Below, piece after piece: positions 8,897 to 19,280 of a DNA stretch of 64,000 nucleotides (the first letter of the stretch is position 1; the number at the start of each line of letters is the position of its first letter). The stretch comes from Perkinsus olseni (taxonomy: Eukaryota > Perkinsozoa > Perkinsida > Perkinsidae): the NCBI GenBank assembly GCA_013115135.1, contig JABANP010000247.1:1-64000 (forward strand), in the 5' to 3' direction. A model generated the notes under the pieces. The model did not search any database and was not told the origin of the DNA. It saw only the letters and a list, made by a program, of their open reading frames with translations. Position numbers and translations under genes: made by a program.

Positions 8897-8978
8897 GACA
8901 GCGTGTCCGAGTGGTTGAGGAAGTGGACTGGAAATCCATTAGGCTCAGCCTGCACAGGGTCGAATCCTGCCGCTATCG
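8897..8978 (+). tRNA. tRNA-Ser-like (GGA), decayed edge copy
   Basis: Last unit of the array. The loop reads CTGGAAA, giving anticodon GGA. The acceptor has a C–A mismatch (CGCTATC), the T stem is broken and the B box has T54G, so I read it as a decaying pseudogene rather than a functional GGA isoacceptor. Confidence 0.5.
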
Positions 8979-9093
8979 GGCTATACCTTAAAGGGAAGTT
9001 TATTCTTCACTGGCCTTGACCTGGCCTGCCTCTTATCGGGCTATACTTTGAAGGGAAGTTTATTCTCCACTGGCCTTGACCTGGCCTGTCTCT
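8974..9093 (+). repeat. 60-bp direct duplication at array edge
   Basis: Two adjacent 60-bp copies (8974–9033 and 9034–9093), each beginning TATCGGGCTATAC and ending TGTCTCT or TGCCTCT, differing at a few bases. The first overlaps the acceptor end of the last tRNA copy, so the duplicated segment includes a tRNA 3' end. Confidence 0.85.
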
Positions 9094-9768
9094 AGACTCA
9101 TGACCCGTGAACACGCTGTCACAGACGAAGCCTCAGGTTACTCATTTCTTCCCGCGATCGGAAAAATAGCTGCCATGCTCCCACTCTATCTCACACCCGC
9201 CTCGTCGTGCTTTGTTTCGTCCCGCCGATCATCACCTGTCGAAGACCTGAAGTAGCATGGATAGATCAAACGGGGGGTGAGGTACGCAGTCTACAACAGC
9301 CCGCTCAGCACTCCACAGCGAGAAGCGCTCGATGCGAGCTGAACGGGCATACTGAAAGAGTGGAAACGGTCGATGCCCTGCGGGGAGCCATGTGAACTAA
9401 TATCCTACTGACGACAAAGTAAATCAGCGCTGACAATTTGCGGAAATCGAGAATTCAGCAGCGCCGACAAATATTCCTGTCGAGTATATAACAAACACAA
9501 GACAGCTGTAGCGTTAGAAATGTCGACTTTGGCTCCTCCTGTGCTCCATTCTTGGACTCACAATAGAATCCTTCCTAAACGCTCTGCTGCCAGTGGACGG
9601 ATCTGATGCAACTTCAATCACCACCGACTCGGCTGACTACCCTCGGCTCACTTCCGACGGAGAATATCGAGAGTGGACTTGTAATCTTATTCCCACTTGC
9701 GTTTCCCCAAATCGTACTGGGAGGGTCATAACCTCCTCGCCCCAGACCTGCGTACTCTTCCTTTCTAC
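9094..9768. other. No confident gene
   Basis: Sequence between the tRNA array and the next gene. It may hold 3' exons of the membrane-protein gene at 9769–10740, but I cannot define them. Confidence 0.3.
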
Positions 9769-10740
9769 CAACGTTCTGAGCCCCCACGTAAGTGCCGTAC
9801 GACAGGGGACCATCTAACAGCAAAACACGAGTCTGCATGATCGAGAGTGTAAACCCTCTTACCGGATGGTAGAACCACATTGCGTTTCCTCGGCCACACC
9901 TCGAGCTCGAGGATGTCGAAGCCCCCAACAGCAAAGGTTACGAAGGCATAGGTGGCACAGATAGTGAGCACTGTCCAAAACACGAAGGTCGGCACTCGGA
10001 AGACGAGGACTCCGATCTGAGTGAGGATGGTTACCATCATGTTAGAGCTAAGAGGTTGCCTACCAACAGATGGACTATCAAGGCCACCACGAAGCACAGC
10101 ATGTAGCTGGTGTAAGCATATTGAACAAACCTGAGATGATGATGATACACTACCGCGCGCCACGAAATTGCTATTGCAGTATTTCCAGCTAAAGATACTT
10201 TGTCCTCATGAGCAATGCCAGCATTGCGAGCTCATACACCAACGGCATCGTGAATCCTTTCATATTCACAGCCCTGGCCACTGCCGAGTCGTGAGGTACA
10301 CACAGTATCTTCTCGTCTCACACGAATAGAGCGATGAGAGGGATTTCGATGAATCCACGATCAGTCGCGATGACTGCCACACAGCTCGGCCCCAGTCGTA
10401 CTTCATTTCCTTAGATAAGACCTCCTCCAATGGTGGCTCTCCAGGACCCTCCGAAAACCACATTGCAGGGTCTAGCTGGTCTACCACTGAACCTGATATC
10501 TAAACTACAGATCAGCGTGACGAGGCAAGGCTAGCTACTCGTATTGCTGGTGATGCTGACAGCTTCCTCACCATCCCAACCGTCCATCAGCGATGATGAT
10601 GATTCAACACGACTAGGCTGCTGCTCGTCGTTTGTGGATGACTGTTGCTCTTGGGGCGGAGGTGAGGTGAGTAACACTTGGAGAGGCGAATAGAATCTGA
10701 ACACCACCAAGATCAGCAGTAGAGGGAGCAGGATCTTCAT
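9769..10740 (-). CDS. Multi-exon membrane protein, unidentified
   Basis: I do not recognise the family. Six exons join with consistent phase: 10740–10539, 10492–10322, 10280–10199, 10130–10064, 10016–9900 and 9832–9769; the 3' end is unresolved. The start ATG at 10740 opens a hydrophobic segment (MKILLPLLLILVV), a signal peptide or anchor, followed by a Ser/Gln/Glu-rich stretch and an amphipathic region. Exons 3–5 encode further hydrophobic segments (MPLVYELAMLALLM, YMLCFVVALIVHLL, FVFWTVLTICATYAF), so a multi-pass membrane protein is likely. The 68-nt intron at 10131–10198 contains a 19-nt motif shared with a kinase intron. Exon phases are seen; the membrane role is inference. Confidence 0.5.
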
Positions 10741-11029
10741 CAACGACAACAACGCGTGGCCCCGACTTCTGTGATGAAGGACTCGGAAGTGATGCAGAAA
10801 ACGGAGAGAACTTCATAGCAGAACATTTTCCGTCTGACCAGTATACATCAAATCCTTATAAACCAGCGGGACCTGATACGCTGTCAAGGCCGCAGGGTTC
10901 GTTGCTCCCTGGCTACACTGACGATGCTGTCCGCGGAAACTGTATGGGCGCACATGCCGAGGCTACCTCTGTAGCATATCTTCTTTACACTCAAACCGAT
11001 CACCAATCCACTCCCTCACGTGCTCACGT

Positions 11030-11597
11030 CTACTGGGCACCTCCGACCAATGGTATCTTGCCACGTACATGTGCACCTGATGTAGACGAGTACAGCAGGA
11101 GGAGCAGGTAAGGACGGTTAGCCACCTCTCTAGGGAACCTTCCTCGCCACATGCTGTCGAGAGTAGCACGCTCGAATGGCTGAAGGATAAAAGATGATAG
11201 TTACCGATCGGTGAGGTAGCTGGTACTTGGAAGTCCACCGTGCCAGTGGTGACGTCCAGACAGCAGTCGATGGCACTGAATGTTCGTAGAGCGTCGATGG
11301 CCGTGGTGAGCAGAGCACTCCATGGTCTAGAAGTATACCTAACCATCCACAAAGGGGGTAGAAAGGAGAGTTGCATCCAGTCTGTGGACGCTGTGAGCAT
11401 GGAGCTCAGAGTTACGTGGGTTCCATGAGAATAGGTGAGGAGACGGTAGGAGATGTAAACGAAAATACCTGAGCTGGCTGCTGCTGCTGCTGCTGTTGGT
11501 TGTCCCTCGTTGCTCATCATCACCATCCTCGTCCCTGTCCACGTATGCCTCAGGATACACCGCCAGTGTTATACCCTCATTGTCGTTGAAGGCCGCC
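11030..11597 (-). CDS. Unidentified protein, at least 4 exons
   Basis: No family recognised. The last four exons join in phase: an exon ending at 11469 with an acidic stretch and a run of Ser, then 11381–11344, 11275–11205 and 11179–11030 (stop TAG). The intron at 11180–11204 is only 25 nt; without removing it the frame stops. The C-terminal exon includes the hydrophobic run YLLLLLY. An upstream open segment at 11806–11606 starts with a signal-peptide-like sequence (MNTHDISIPVLIFPLVF) and may be the first exon, but I could not join it in phase. Confidence 0.42.
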
Positions 11598-12185
11598 AGG
11601 TACCTTCATAACACAGCTAGAAAGTAAGAATATACCAACGGCAATACACCGTTACACGGCCTAGAGGCAATGCACTTCGCGCTGTTTGAATGGCACGGTG
11701 ACCACGAACCGCTGTGTAACGATGGAGGCTCAGACTGTGCCGTTAGCTCCGTGATGAAGACGAGTGGAAATATCAACACAGGAATGCTTATATCATGTGT
11801 ATTCATATTTTGATAATGATATTATCAATTCATACCAAATTTTACGATCAAGCAAATGAATACAGGGTGCCGACTGAAAAGATTCGACTTGTAGATCCCT
11901 AGAGCCGGCAAGGTGACTCTAAGGTGACTCAATACGTATGCATTTCTGCAGAAATCGAGTTGAGCATTGGTACATGTACCAATCGAAAGTCGCATCAGGC
12001 TCTGCATAATTCCGTCTTCCACCGCAACCCCGGACTACAAATCAGCGCGCCACAAAATGGTAAGAGTTGGCTAGCGGAATTAGATAGCGAAAAAATTTGC
12101 CCACGTCAGAATGATTCGGGATCGGAATCATGCGGTGTGGGCTCTCGTTGGCATGAAGGAATCGGATAATAGCATGGCAACTCAC

Positions 12186-13010
12186 TCTATATGGTGTCTT
12201 AAAGAGCTTCTGTCCTTCCTCTGTGAACTCTGATCAGCCCCATCAACATGCACGAAGGGGAAGAGCATCATCTGCATAGCCCATCCTATAACAGGTACTC
12301 GACGCCAGCTGTCATCCACGATGAACTTCAGCGTTGACAGTCGTCGTAGACGTAGACACAGGCATATCATACTGAGCGCATCCAATCTGAAAAGCGGGCT
12401 TGCGTTCCACAGAGCTTTAAGTTGAGCCTGACGAAGGCGATTTCTTAATAACCAGCTTCGAACCACAGGAGGGTGGAGGCGACCACGGTCGTTCATCATC
12501 GAGCTGGAACTGCCGAGACTAGGACAACTGTACCGAAAGGCGAAGAAGGAATTTCAACTAAAACGATAACCCGACAGCGGCAGGATTCGAACCTGCGCCA
12601 ACAGGATCAGCGTTGTAGCGCTGAGGCCATATCCACGCTGATCATCCTAGAGGACAACGCCAACGCCGAAATCCGTTGAAGGCATTTCAAACTGCACGCT
12701 GCGAAATCCTCGCTCGAGAATCAGTTGTAAACCTACCCGTTGCTCATATTGGAGATGACCAATGGTCTCTCGAGGTAGCCATCTCTTAACTCCTCGCTGC
12801 CGGTGATAACGAGACGGATGCCACAGAAGAGCTCAACCAGACCACCGACGAAACCGAAATAAAGCAGCTGGACCTGTGGTGATTGTGAGAGTACTGAGCG
12901 GAGCGAAGCTCCGGACTCACCGTCATTATCCATCTACGATAGAGTTCTCGGATTCTGGTCGTCGGCAGTGGTAATAAAGGCCACGCCAGTGGCAGGAGAA
13001 ATATAGTATA
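12186..13010 (-). CDS. LPLAT/PlsC-like acyltransferase
   Basis: Resembles the lysophospholipid/lysocardiolipin acyltransferase group, which acylates lysophospholipids at the ER. The first visible exon (to 12921) has a hydrophobic start and the family-like RIRELYRRWIM. Exon 12873–12737 has LVELFCGIRLVITG and RPLVISN. A later exon ending at 12186 has FIVDDSWRRVPVIGWAMQ, which matches the conserved 'K…D…W/L…P…GW.mQ' region. The 47-nt intron 12874–12920 carries the motif GCTTCGCTCCGC. The exon between 12737 and about 12370 is unresolved and that interval contains a tRNA-Ser array fragment. Where the family has catalytic NH(X4)D, I read N-M-S-N, so the His may be missing. The first and last exons are also missing from the model. 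Confidence 0.5.
12565..12598 (-). pseudogene. tRNA-Ser array fragment (3' half)
   Basis: On the minus strand these 34 nt are identical to the T arm, acceptor 3' strand and first spacer bases of the tRNA-Ser array. A TTTT run follows within 3 nt. The sequence upstream does not fold into a normal D or anticodon arm, although GATCAGCG and CGCTGATC form an inverted repeat there. Confidence 0.75.
12898..12909 (-). repeat. Intronic 12-mer GCTTCGCTCCGC
   Basis: Lies inside the 47-nt intron of the acyltransferase-like gene, sense orientation. Other copies are at 19938, 22034, 22180, 49372 and 54822. Confidence 0.7.
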
Positions 13011-13021
13011 CGATATTGCCA

Positions 13022-15560
13022 CAATACTGGCCTACAAATCGATTCCGTCAAGTGCCAGCATCGACCTTGGATACTCAATGATTCCCGGTATGTAGCGTAC
13101 ACGTACCAATAAACAAGTTAGGATGCCTTTGAAACGACGAGGCCTGTTCCTTCGGGATGGATGCCGCCAAGCGATATCGACACCTCTAACGCTTGCAGGG
13201 CTACTCATCATCAACACTACAGGAGGCTCATCAAACACAAAACTGCCAAGATGAGCTCGAAGGCTATGAGTCTTACCCGCTACAGTGGCCGAATCCTCAA
13301 GCGATAGCTCTGTTGCATAACCTAACCTCGACCTATCTCAGGTTGAGCTCTCCAGCGTCCTGAGGTATATGAGTGCGCGGTGAACTGTTGTCCCAACTAG
13401 GATCACTAGGTTCGTGCAATTCGTTGATTCACCAGCTTTCCTTCTTCTATAGGCAACGCTTTCGGGACCACTGAACCCAACACTGGAGCAGAGGCGAGAG
13501 ATTAATTCTGGTGAGAGCACCGAGGGCTCTACATGCATCGTGCTGAGTCCCTCAGCTGAGACGGCAACCAGGGAGGAGGTCACGCTAGAAAGGTCGCGCG
13601 GCACACGACCAAGTCAAGAAACCGCCAATATACTCGTTCGACCGAGCACAACCTGAGTAATGACAAAACCTCAGACTCTCCGAGGGCTTAATGAGCCTGA
13701 AACTACACCTACTCCTGTGGAATAGTAAAGTAATTTCAAACTTACACGGAAACCACGATTCTCGTGCACTGCATAACGAATCGGTTCGCTTATACGTCGC
13801 ACAAAATGCCTTTACAAGACCTACTAAAAGCTGTGGATTGAAGCCGCAGCAATGGAGCAATGATACGAAGCGTGACATAGCAAAGGGTGGATACTGTTCA
13901 TGTTGCATCTGGCGCTACGCCAGCAATGCTCGGCCACTCTGAATTACCCCAGAAGCAAACCTGAAACGGCGTAGCTACCCGACACTCTGATAGGGGCCAC
14001 AGCACCGAGGCATCGTCGCATGCGCTGGCCAAGAGAATCGTCTTGCGGTCGGCTAACACAGAGGTGGACGCCCATGCAAGGCCGCTAACGACCTCTGAAT
14101 GCGCCCTCGGCAGCGTCCGTATCAGTGCTGGAGGGCCAGCAGGGTCCGTGGAGTAGAGGAAAACCTAGAGAGAGCAAGATTGCAAGAATACACCCTGAGT
14201 ATGCTTACATTTCCCGCTTCGCACCCCGCTGCAAGGAACTGGCCACAGATCGAGGAGGAGAGAAAGAGGTAGTACGGAGACGCCTGACAGCACAGAAACA
14301 GATGACCGATTCTTGCGATCAATTTCCCAAAACTAAAACCGTGATGGAGCGCAGAAAGCGCGAAGTCGATCATTACCAGAAATAAGAGAATAATGGAACA
14401 GAAATAACTTGGGGGTTATGAATCTACAGGAAAATCCTCGTCGCTAATAGTGTCGATTTTCCCCGACCGTTTGAAGCACTCATTTTATCGCAAAAGAATC
14501 TGTCACCTGCGCAGAGGGGGGATGCTCGGCGATGACCTAGCGAGTCAGCTCGCACTGAGACGCGATTCTCACCTAGATTGCATTCACTGGAACATCGAGG
14601 CCAGAGGTTTCATGAAGGATGATGGATAACCAGAGAAATCGGGGAATATTGATTTAATATTTTGTAAGGGGGTTTAAATCCTCGTGACTCAGTATAGTGA
14701 GCACTAATGCTGCTCCAATAAATTGCAAAGCAATAAACTGCAATTATGATGAGGCATTTGGTTGCATTCCATTGCAACGTACATTACGTTGCATTAGAGT
14801 TGCAATAAGCCAGGAGTCGGATGGTCGGGTGGAAATGCAGGACTTCAACGAGGTCGCGAGGGCGATGAAGGGCGTATTCTCCGATAAACACAGAGTATAG
14901 TTTTGAGAGCTTCACACCAAAAGCATCAGCCATCCGTGTAGAGTGATGGTTTAAACAGCTTACCCTTCTCGAGTATGCATTGCCACCAGGAAGGTCCGCT
15001 TCGACGCACCAACCGACAGCCTGCCGGTGGGAGAGAATCTTCACTCGAAGCTTGCGCAGGGTGGAATCACGAGCCTGCCGAAGATCAGACACTCGCCGCT
15101 TTTTCTGAGCTGATGCCGACCCTATCCTACTCTCCCTCAACACTCACATGGTCCCTAATATGGACTGCAATGCGGGAAGCTGATAACCACTCTAGGCCTA
15201 CGATGGCACCACCACCGCAGGACTTGACTACATCGCCGTCGGCTGGCACTTCAACGATACGGACTCTGGCAACACAATGGAGTTCGAGCCATCACGCCGA
15301 TGGCTCCATTTCATGCCCGTCACGTGCAAAACGCGAAAAGTGTACTACGCAACGGTAGCCACTACGCGCACTCACTACCAGAGGCTCTCCTTCCGACGAG
15401 TAGAAGTGGCTTTCATCACGACCTCTGAGGTCGGACCTCGTGAAGGGTCATATCAAAATCTTTCTACATACTGTTCTCCCCGTAAAATTAATTTTTTTGT
15501 ATCCTAATTTAGTGTTCTATAGTGAGAATGTAGAGCGTTGGGTGGTCATGTAATGGACTT
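13022..15560. other. Genic-looking but unresolved
   Basis: Several short open stretches on both strands, none of which I could link into a gene or assign to a family. One near-palindrome occurs near 14777 (TGCAACGTA / TACGTTGCA, 3-nt spacer). Confidence 0.25.
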
Positions 15561-15567
15561 GCTATAA

Positions 15568-15617
15568 AATGTACATGCTGGGAATCGAACCTGCGCCTCC
15601 CAATCTGCGCAGTATTT
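15568..15617 (+). other. Possible 50-nt intron with antisense tRNA T arm
   Basis: Starts GTACATG and ends ATTTCAG. It contains GGGAATCGAACCTGCGCC, the reverse complement of a tRNA T-loop/B-box. The flanking exons are not established. Confidence 0.35.
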
Positions 15618-15619
15618 CA

Positions 15620-18000
15620 GCGCTGAAATTGAAGTGTCGATCTTTCTTGTTTCTAGTGACTACTAACGCATGGACTTACTCAGTGCAGTATGAGGAACAC
15701 GATGGTGATGCCAAATTTTGTATGCATCAAATCCCCTCCAGCCCCACCTACGGCAAGCCGTGCCACACTAATTCGAGAAGCCCACGCCATAATAATGCCC
15801 GGAGAAAACATCGACTTCGCGACTTCCTACATTCGGCTCTTCCTGGTGATTCGAGTATCGAACTCGACAATCCGGAGATGGTCGGCTGATGAAGATGCAT
15901 GGCCCGAGGAGCAGCTCAGTGCTAGTTTGCATGTCCTGATAAGGGGTATGTGGAGAGACCACAGCAGAAGAGCTTCCCAACCCGTCCTCCGCCGTGAACA
16001 CTTTCATGAGATGAGCCATGCCACTGTTGGCTAAGTCAAGGCGAATCGTAACTGACGAAAAGCCCCGGCAGGGAATCGAACCAAGGACCTTCGGCTCCAA
16101 CGATAAGCACTCGCCCAGATGGACTACTAGTATATACCTCTAGGGACTGCCTCCGGTGCTTCATCACCCTTAGGGACAGCCCATACGCACAAAGCCTGGT
16201 ACGGACCAGCCGCAGCTAGCGCGACCCTCTGATATCACACAGGTCATCGTAGTGCTGCTCACGTCCCGCCCATCCCACCTCGCCACAGACGAAGAGGCGA
16301 TGCCCGTCGGGCGATGTTCCCCCGATCCACTCCGCACCCAAATCGAAGGGAGCGTTATTCCGTTCACAGACAAGCTCGGGCGACGCCTTAGCTGATGTTA
16401 AGTGGACTACACAGGAGAAATCACGGCGGTTCAAATCCGCAACGGTCACCTTGGAAACAGTAAGTTTTCGAGCGCTCGTCCCAGATGCTGCCGTGCCTGG
16501 CCTCTGTACAAAGCAGGAGGTAGCAGCCATCTGCCAATACACGCCGGACTGGACTAGGTCATCAGTCTACCCTCACAGTCCAAGCTCATTCTACAGAACG
16601 GACAAGGGAAAGATGATTCATACAAAGATTGAATATCCTTCGTCAAAGCTACGAACAGCGTGACATCAAGGCTACCTTCACTGAATGATACTCGGCAAGG
16701 GACCTCCTCGAACTGATGCGACCACGTTAGTTCAGATTGGAGATTCCCGTTGTGTGGTGCGACGGAGAGAGAGAATAGTCGGAGGTGTTTGTCCCTGAGG
16801 GCGGCGGGAATCCATCCCCAGTCGTTTAGTGAGGTTCACTGCTCTGTTACAGGGTGTTCTAATTCGATATGAAAATCACTAAAACTAGCAGACCCCAGCG
16901 GGGTGAGTCACAGCGCCGACTACTTACGTGAATTTACATGAATGATCTACCAGAATACTGACAGAAGACATCCAAAATGCAGCAGCGGCTTGAGCCTACT
17001 ACCTACATACTGTGGCCAGCATAGTGCATCCCTTCGTAGCATTCAACGCCACACACAGCACTTCATCTCCATGCACACCCGGGGGTATCCGCCCGATCAA
17101 CCTTGTTGGGGCATTGGTTAATACTAAAGTCACAGACACTCCCCATTCTTGGCATCACACCAAGACACAGACTACCCAACTGAGGGACAGTAACAGCGGA
17201 AGTGCTGCCACCTTGACTTCGAGTTTCGATATCGCCGAGTAGACCCGAATGGCGTTACTCAAAAATGTACTTGAAAGATTCTGGATTTTATGATAGTTTT
17301 CATCTGTACACCATGATTTTTCCTCCCTTTTCGCGCCACCCGAGCAGCTCCGGAATTCCCGCCAGTATTACCCTTGCGGCACTTCTCTTTCCAGTGATGT
17401 CCATCAATCAACGGCAACCGATGTCGCTTCACAGGATTCTAATACAGGCACGCGGGAAGGACGTTGGGATGACTATCGCGTAGTAAAACCCCGCTATTCC
17501 AGATGTCTAAAGGCTCATCTCATAAATGAGAAGTTCAACTTAAACATCAAATTCATAAACTTTGTAACGAAATTTTCGTTTTGCGATTTCGTATCAGAAC
17601 GCTGATATTAGGCACCGTACTGATATCGTTCGGTACCTCACTTCCAGTACCTCTCACGGATTTGATAATCAAATTGACCACACCTTTAAAAAGTACGGTC
17701 AAATTAGACGTCAGAAGCGAGCGCACGGCACCGCGGCAGTGGCAGTGCATGCAGGCTACCAACCGCGCCAGAGTCCAGGTTCGGTCACTCTCCCTCGACC
17801 CCTTCCAGCCCTACCTCACCACCACAATCAGCCATCCCTGTACAGACTATGCTCCTATAGGTGTCCTCGGTCCACACGAAGGCCACCAGATGGGAGCAGA
17901 GATTGTTCAAGGCTTGACTGGTCAACGGCAGTACCCATCCCAGTTCTCTCACGGAGAGGTACTGGAATATCTAGCACGAAGGAACACCGTCTCTCATCCG
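15620..18000. other. No confident gene
   Basis: Short open stretches only. A tRNA-like T-arm remnant (antisense on the + strand) lies at about 16060–16092, next to AAAA, which would be a terminator in the tRNA sense. Confidence 0.25.
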
Positions 18001-18269
18001 TCTTCTCAAGTGCCGACTTTCTCTACTCAAAGTCTCGCTAGTCTCCTATCGATTCATCCACGATTCATGTGAGTCACTTGAAGTGGCAATTTTTTCAACC
18101 CACATTGTTTCCAGTCAATCCACGGTAACAGCGTTTACCCTAAGCATGTGAGAAACAACCTCCGACCGCGTGATGGGGGCTCGCCACTGGGGCGGAGGCC
18201 CGACCGGGAGAAATTGACTAACTTGAACCGAAACTTCCGTACGATCAAACCGTATCGCAATCATCATGG

Positions 18270-18400
18270 AATGGACTCAAAAGTGGAACTGCAGGGTGGC
18301 CTGAGTGATTCCGAATTAAATCCCAGGTTCGAGTCCCACCACGTGCCTTTTTTCTGCTTTTTCCGAGAGGCGTGAAGACTACTTTACCCCTATCGTGCAT
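18270..18400 (-). other. Probable intron with antisense tRNA T arm
   Basis: On the minus strand a segment bounded by GTAAAG and CACTCAG interrupts an open frame near 18400. It contains GGTGGGACTCGAACCTGGGA, the reverse complement of a tRNA 3' half. AAAAAA precedes it, equivalent to a Pol III terminator in tRNA sense. Confidence 0.4.
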
Positions 18401-18980
18401 CAACAGAGCTCCGAGAGTATCGATCCATCTCAGCTGCGCATTTCGTCCCCCCGAGTGCTGCACCATATTCTACACCCGACCTATTTGCTGCATCGAAGCC
18501 TTCTTGAGGATACTCGTGCAGTGTGAACCAAACCGCTATCGATTATCCTCTTTTTCGGGAACCCCGTTCAAGTCGAAGGATAACAATGGAAATTAATTAA
18601 CGGAGTCTCAGTAAACCGTTTCATAATTTAACGTCACGTTATGGGTGAGCAAAAATTTTGAGGACCTGCAGTTGATAGTCGTCTCATAGTCATTCACAGT
18701 CCACGCACAGAGCTGACAAGATTAGTTTGAGCCAAATCCACCCCACTTGAGGAGAGCTGGTAAGACCGTGTCCAGCGCCACGAGCGCATCACCCCATCCC
18801 ATCATTACCACAGCCAGCACATCCCATGGCATGCATTCGTTGAGCCAACAGGGAGTACTCCTAGGCTGTCGCTCACTGCTCGCAGCGAGGGTCCGCATGT
18901 CGAACCTTATCAAATGAATTAGAAATGAACTGCCGACCCACGACAATACATCAGCACCACCCAGACGGCAAAGTCGAGGA

Positions 18981-19280
18981 TGAAGAATCCTGCCTCATCT
19001 CTAGCTGATAGCTGCTGTGACTATTGGACTAGGAGGCAACAACAACAACCCACAAAGCGAGTGCTGTTCCGCTGTGGTTGCGGCCGCTGTTTTATCAACG
19101 TTTCACTTGCTTTTCGTTGCTTGCAGGCAGGAAGAATCCTGCCTCGTCTCATCTCGCACGCCTCGCCTAGCAGCTGTGACTATTGTACTACTAAGCAAAG
19201 ACAGTATGCGAGTGCTGCTCTGCTGTGCTTGCAGACGCTTTTTGTTCGTCTGTTTGAGGTTTATAAACGTTTCATTTGTC
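18981..19280 (+). repeat. Degenerate tandem duplication, ~150 bp × 2
   Basis: Two adjacent related segments both contain AAGAATCCTGCCTC, GCTGTGACTATTG and GCGAGTGCTG in the same order with similar spacing. They differ by substitutions and small indels. Confidence 0.6.

Larger units (their letters stand above)
1..8978 (+). repeat. Tandem array of ~60 tRNA-Ser genes, 150-bp unit
   Basis: Each unit is an 82-nt tRNA-Ser gene followed by a 68-nt spacer. Starts are at 45, then 196–5146, 5294–6794 and 6948–8298 every 150 bp, then 8447, 8597, 8747 and 8897. By my count 20 genes have anticodon AGA, 19 CGA, 19 TGA, one GGA, and one has an expanded loop. All share a 7-bp acceptor stem (GACAGCG/CGCTGTC), discriminator G, a long variable arm and a B box GGTTCGAATCC or a one-base variant. 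CCA is not encoded. The variable-arm stem is AGGC/GCCT in CGA and TGA genes but GGGC/GCCC in AGA genes, a compensatory change that argues for selection on structure. The array continues beyond the left edge of the window. Confidence 0.95.

Noticed and set aside
1..8978. Array as CRISPR or ordinary satellite
   Set aside because: Units contain complete tRNA cloverleaves with conserved promoters and compensatory stems, and there are no unique spacers.
8897..8978. A functional tRNA-Ser (GGA) gene
   Set aside because: Acceptor and T-stem mismatches plus a B-box change indicate decay.
502..8991. Long open reading frames (88–433 codons) across the tRNA array
   Set aside because: The 150-bp unit is divisible by three, so any frame open in one unit stays open through many. 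The sequence is fully explained by tRNA genes and spacers.
9769..10740. Assignment of the membrane protein to the Yip1/YIF1 family
   Set aside because: Hydrophobic segments fit loosely, but I cannot see the family's signature motif.
11953..11970. Even palindrome ATTGGTACATGTACCAAT as part of the palindrome class
   Set aside because: It has no central base and an 18-nt even palindrome is not very improbable in 64 kb.
12599..12645. A complete tRNA gene around the array fragment
   Set aside because: Upstream sequence forms a different inverted repeat and no normal D or anticodon arm.
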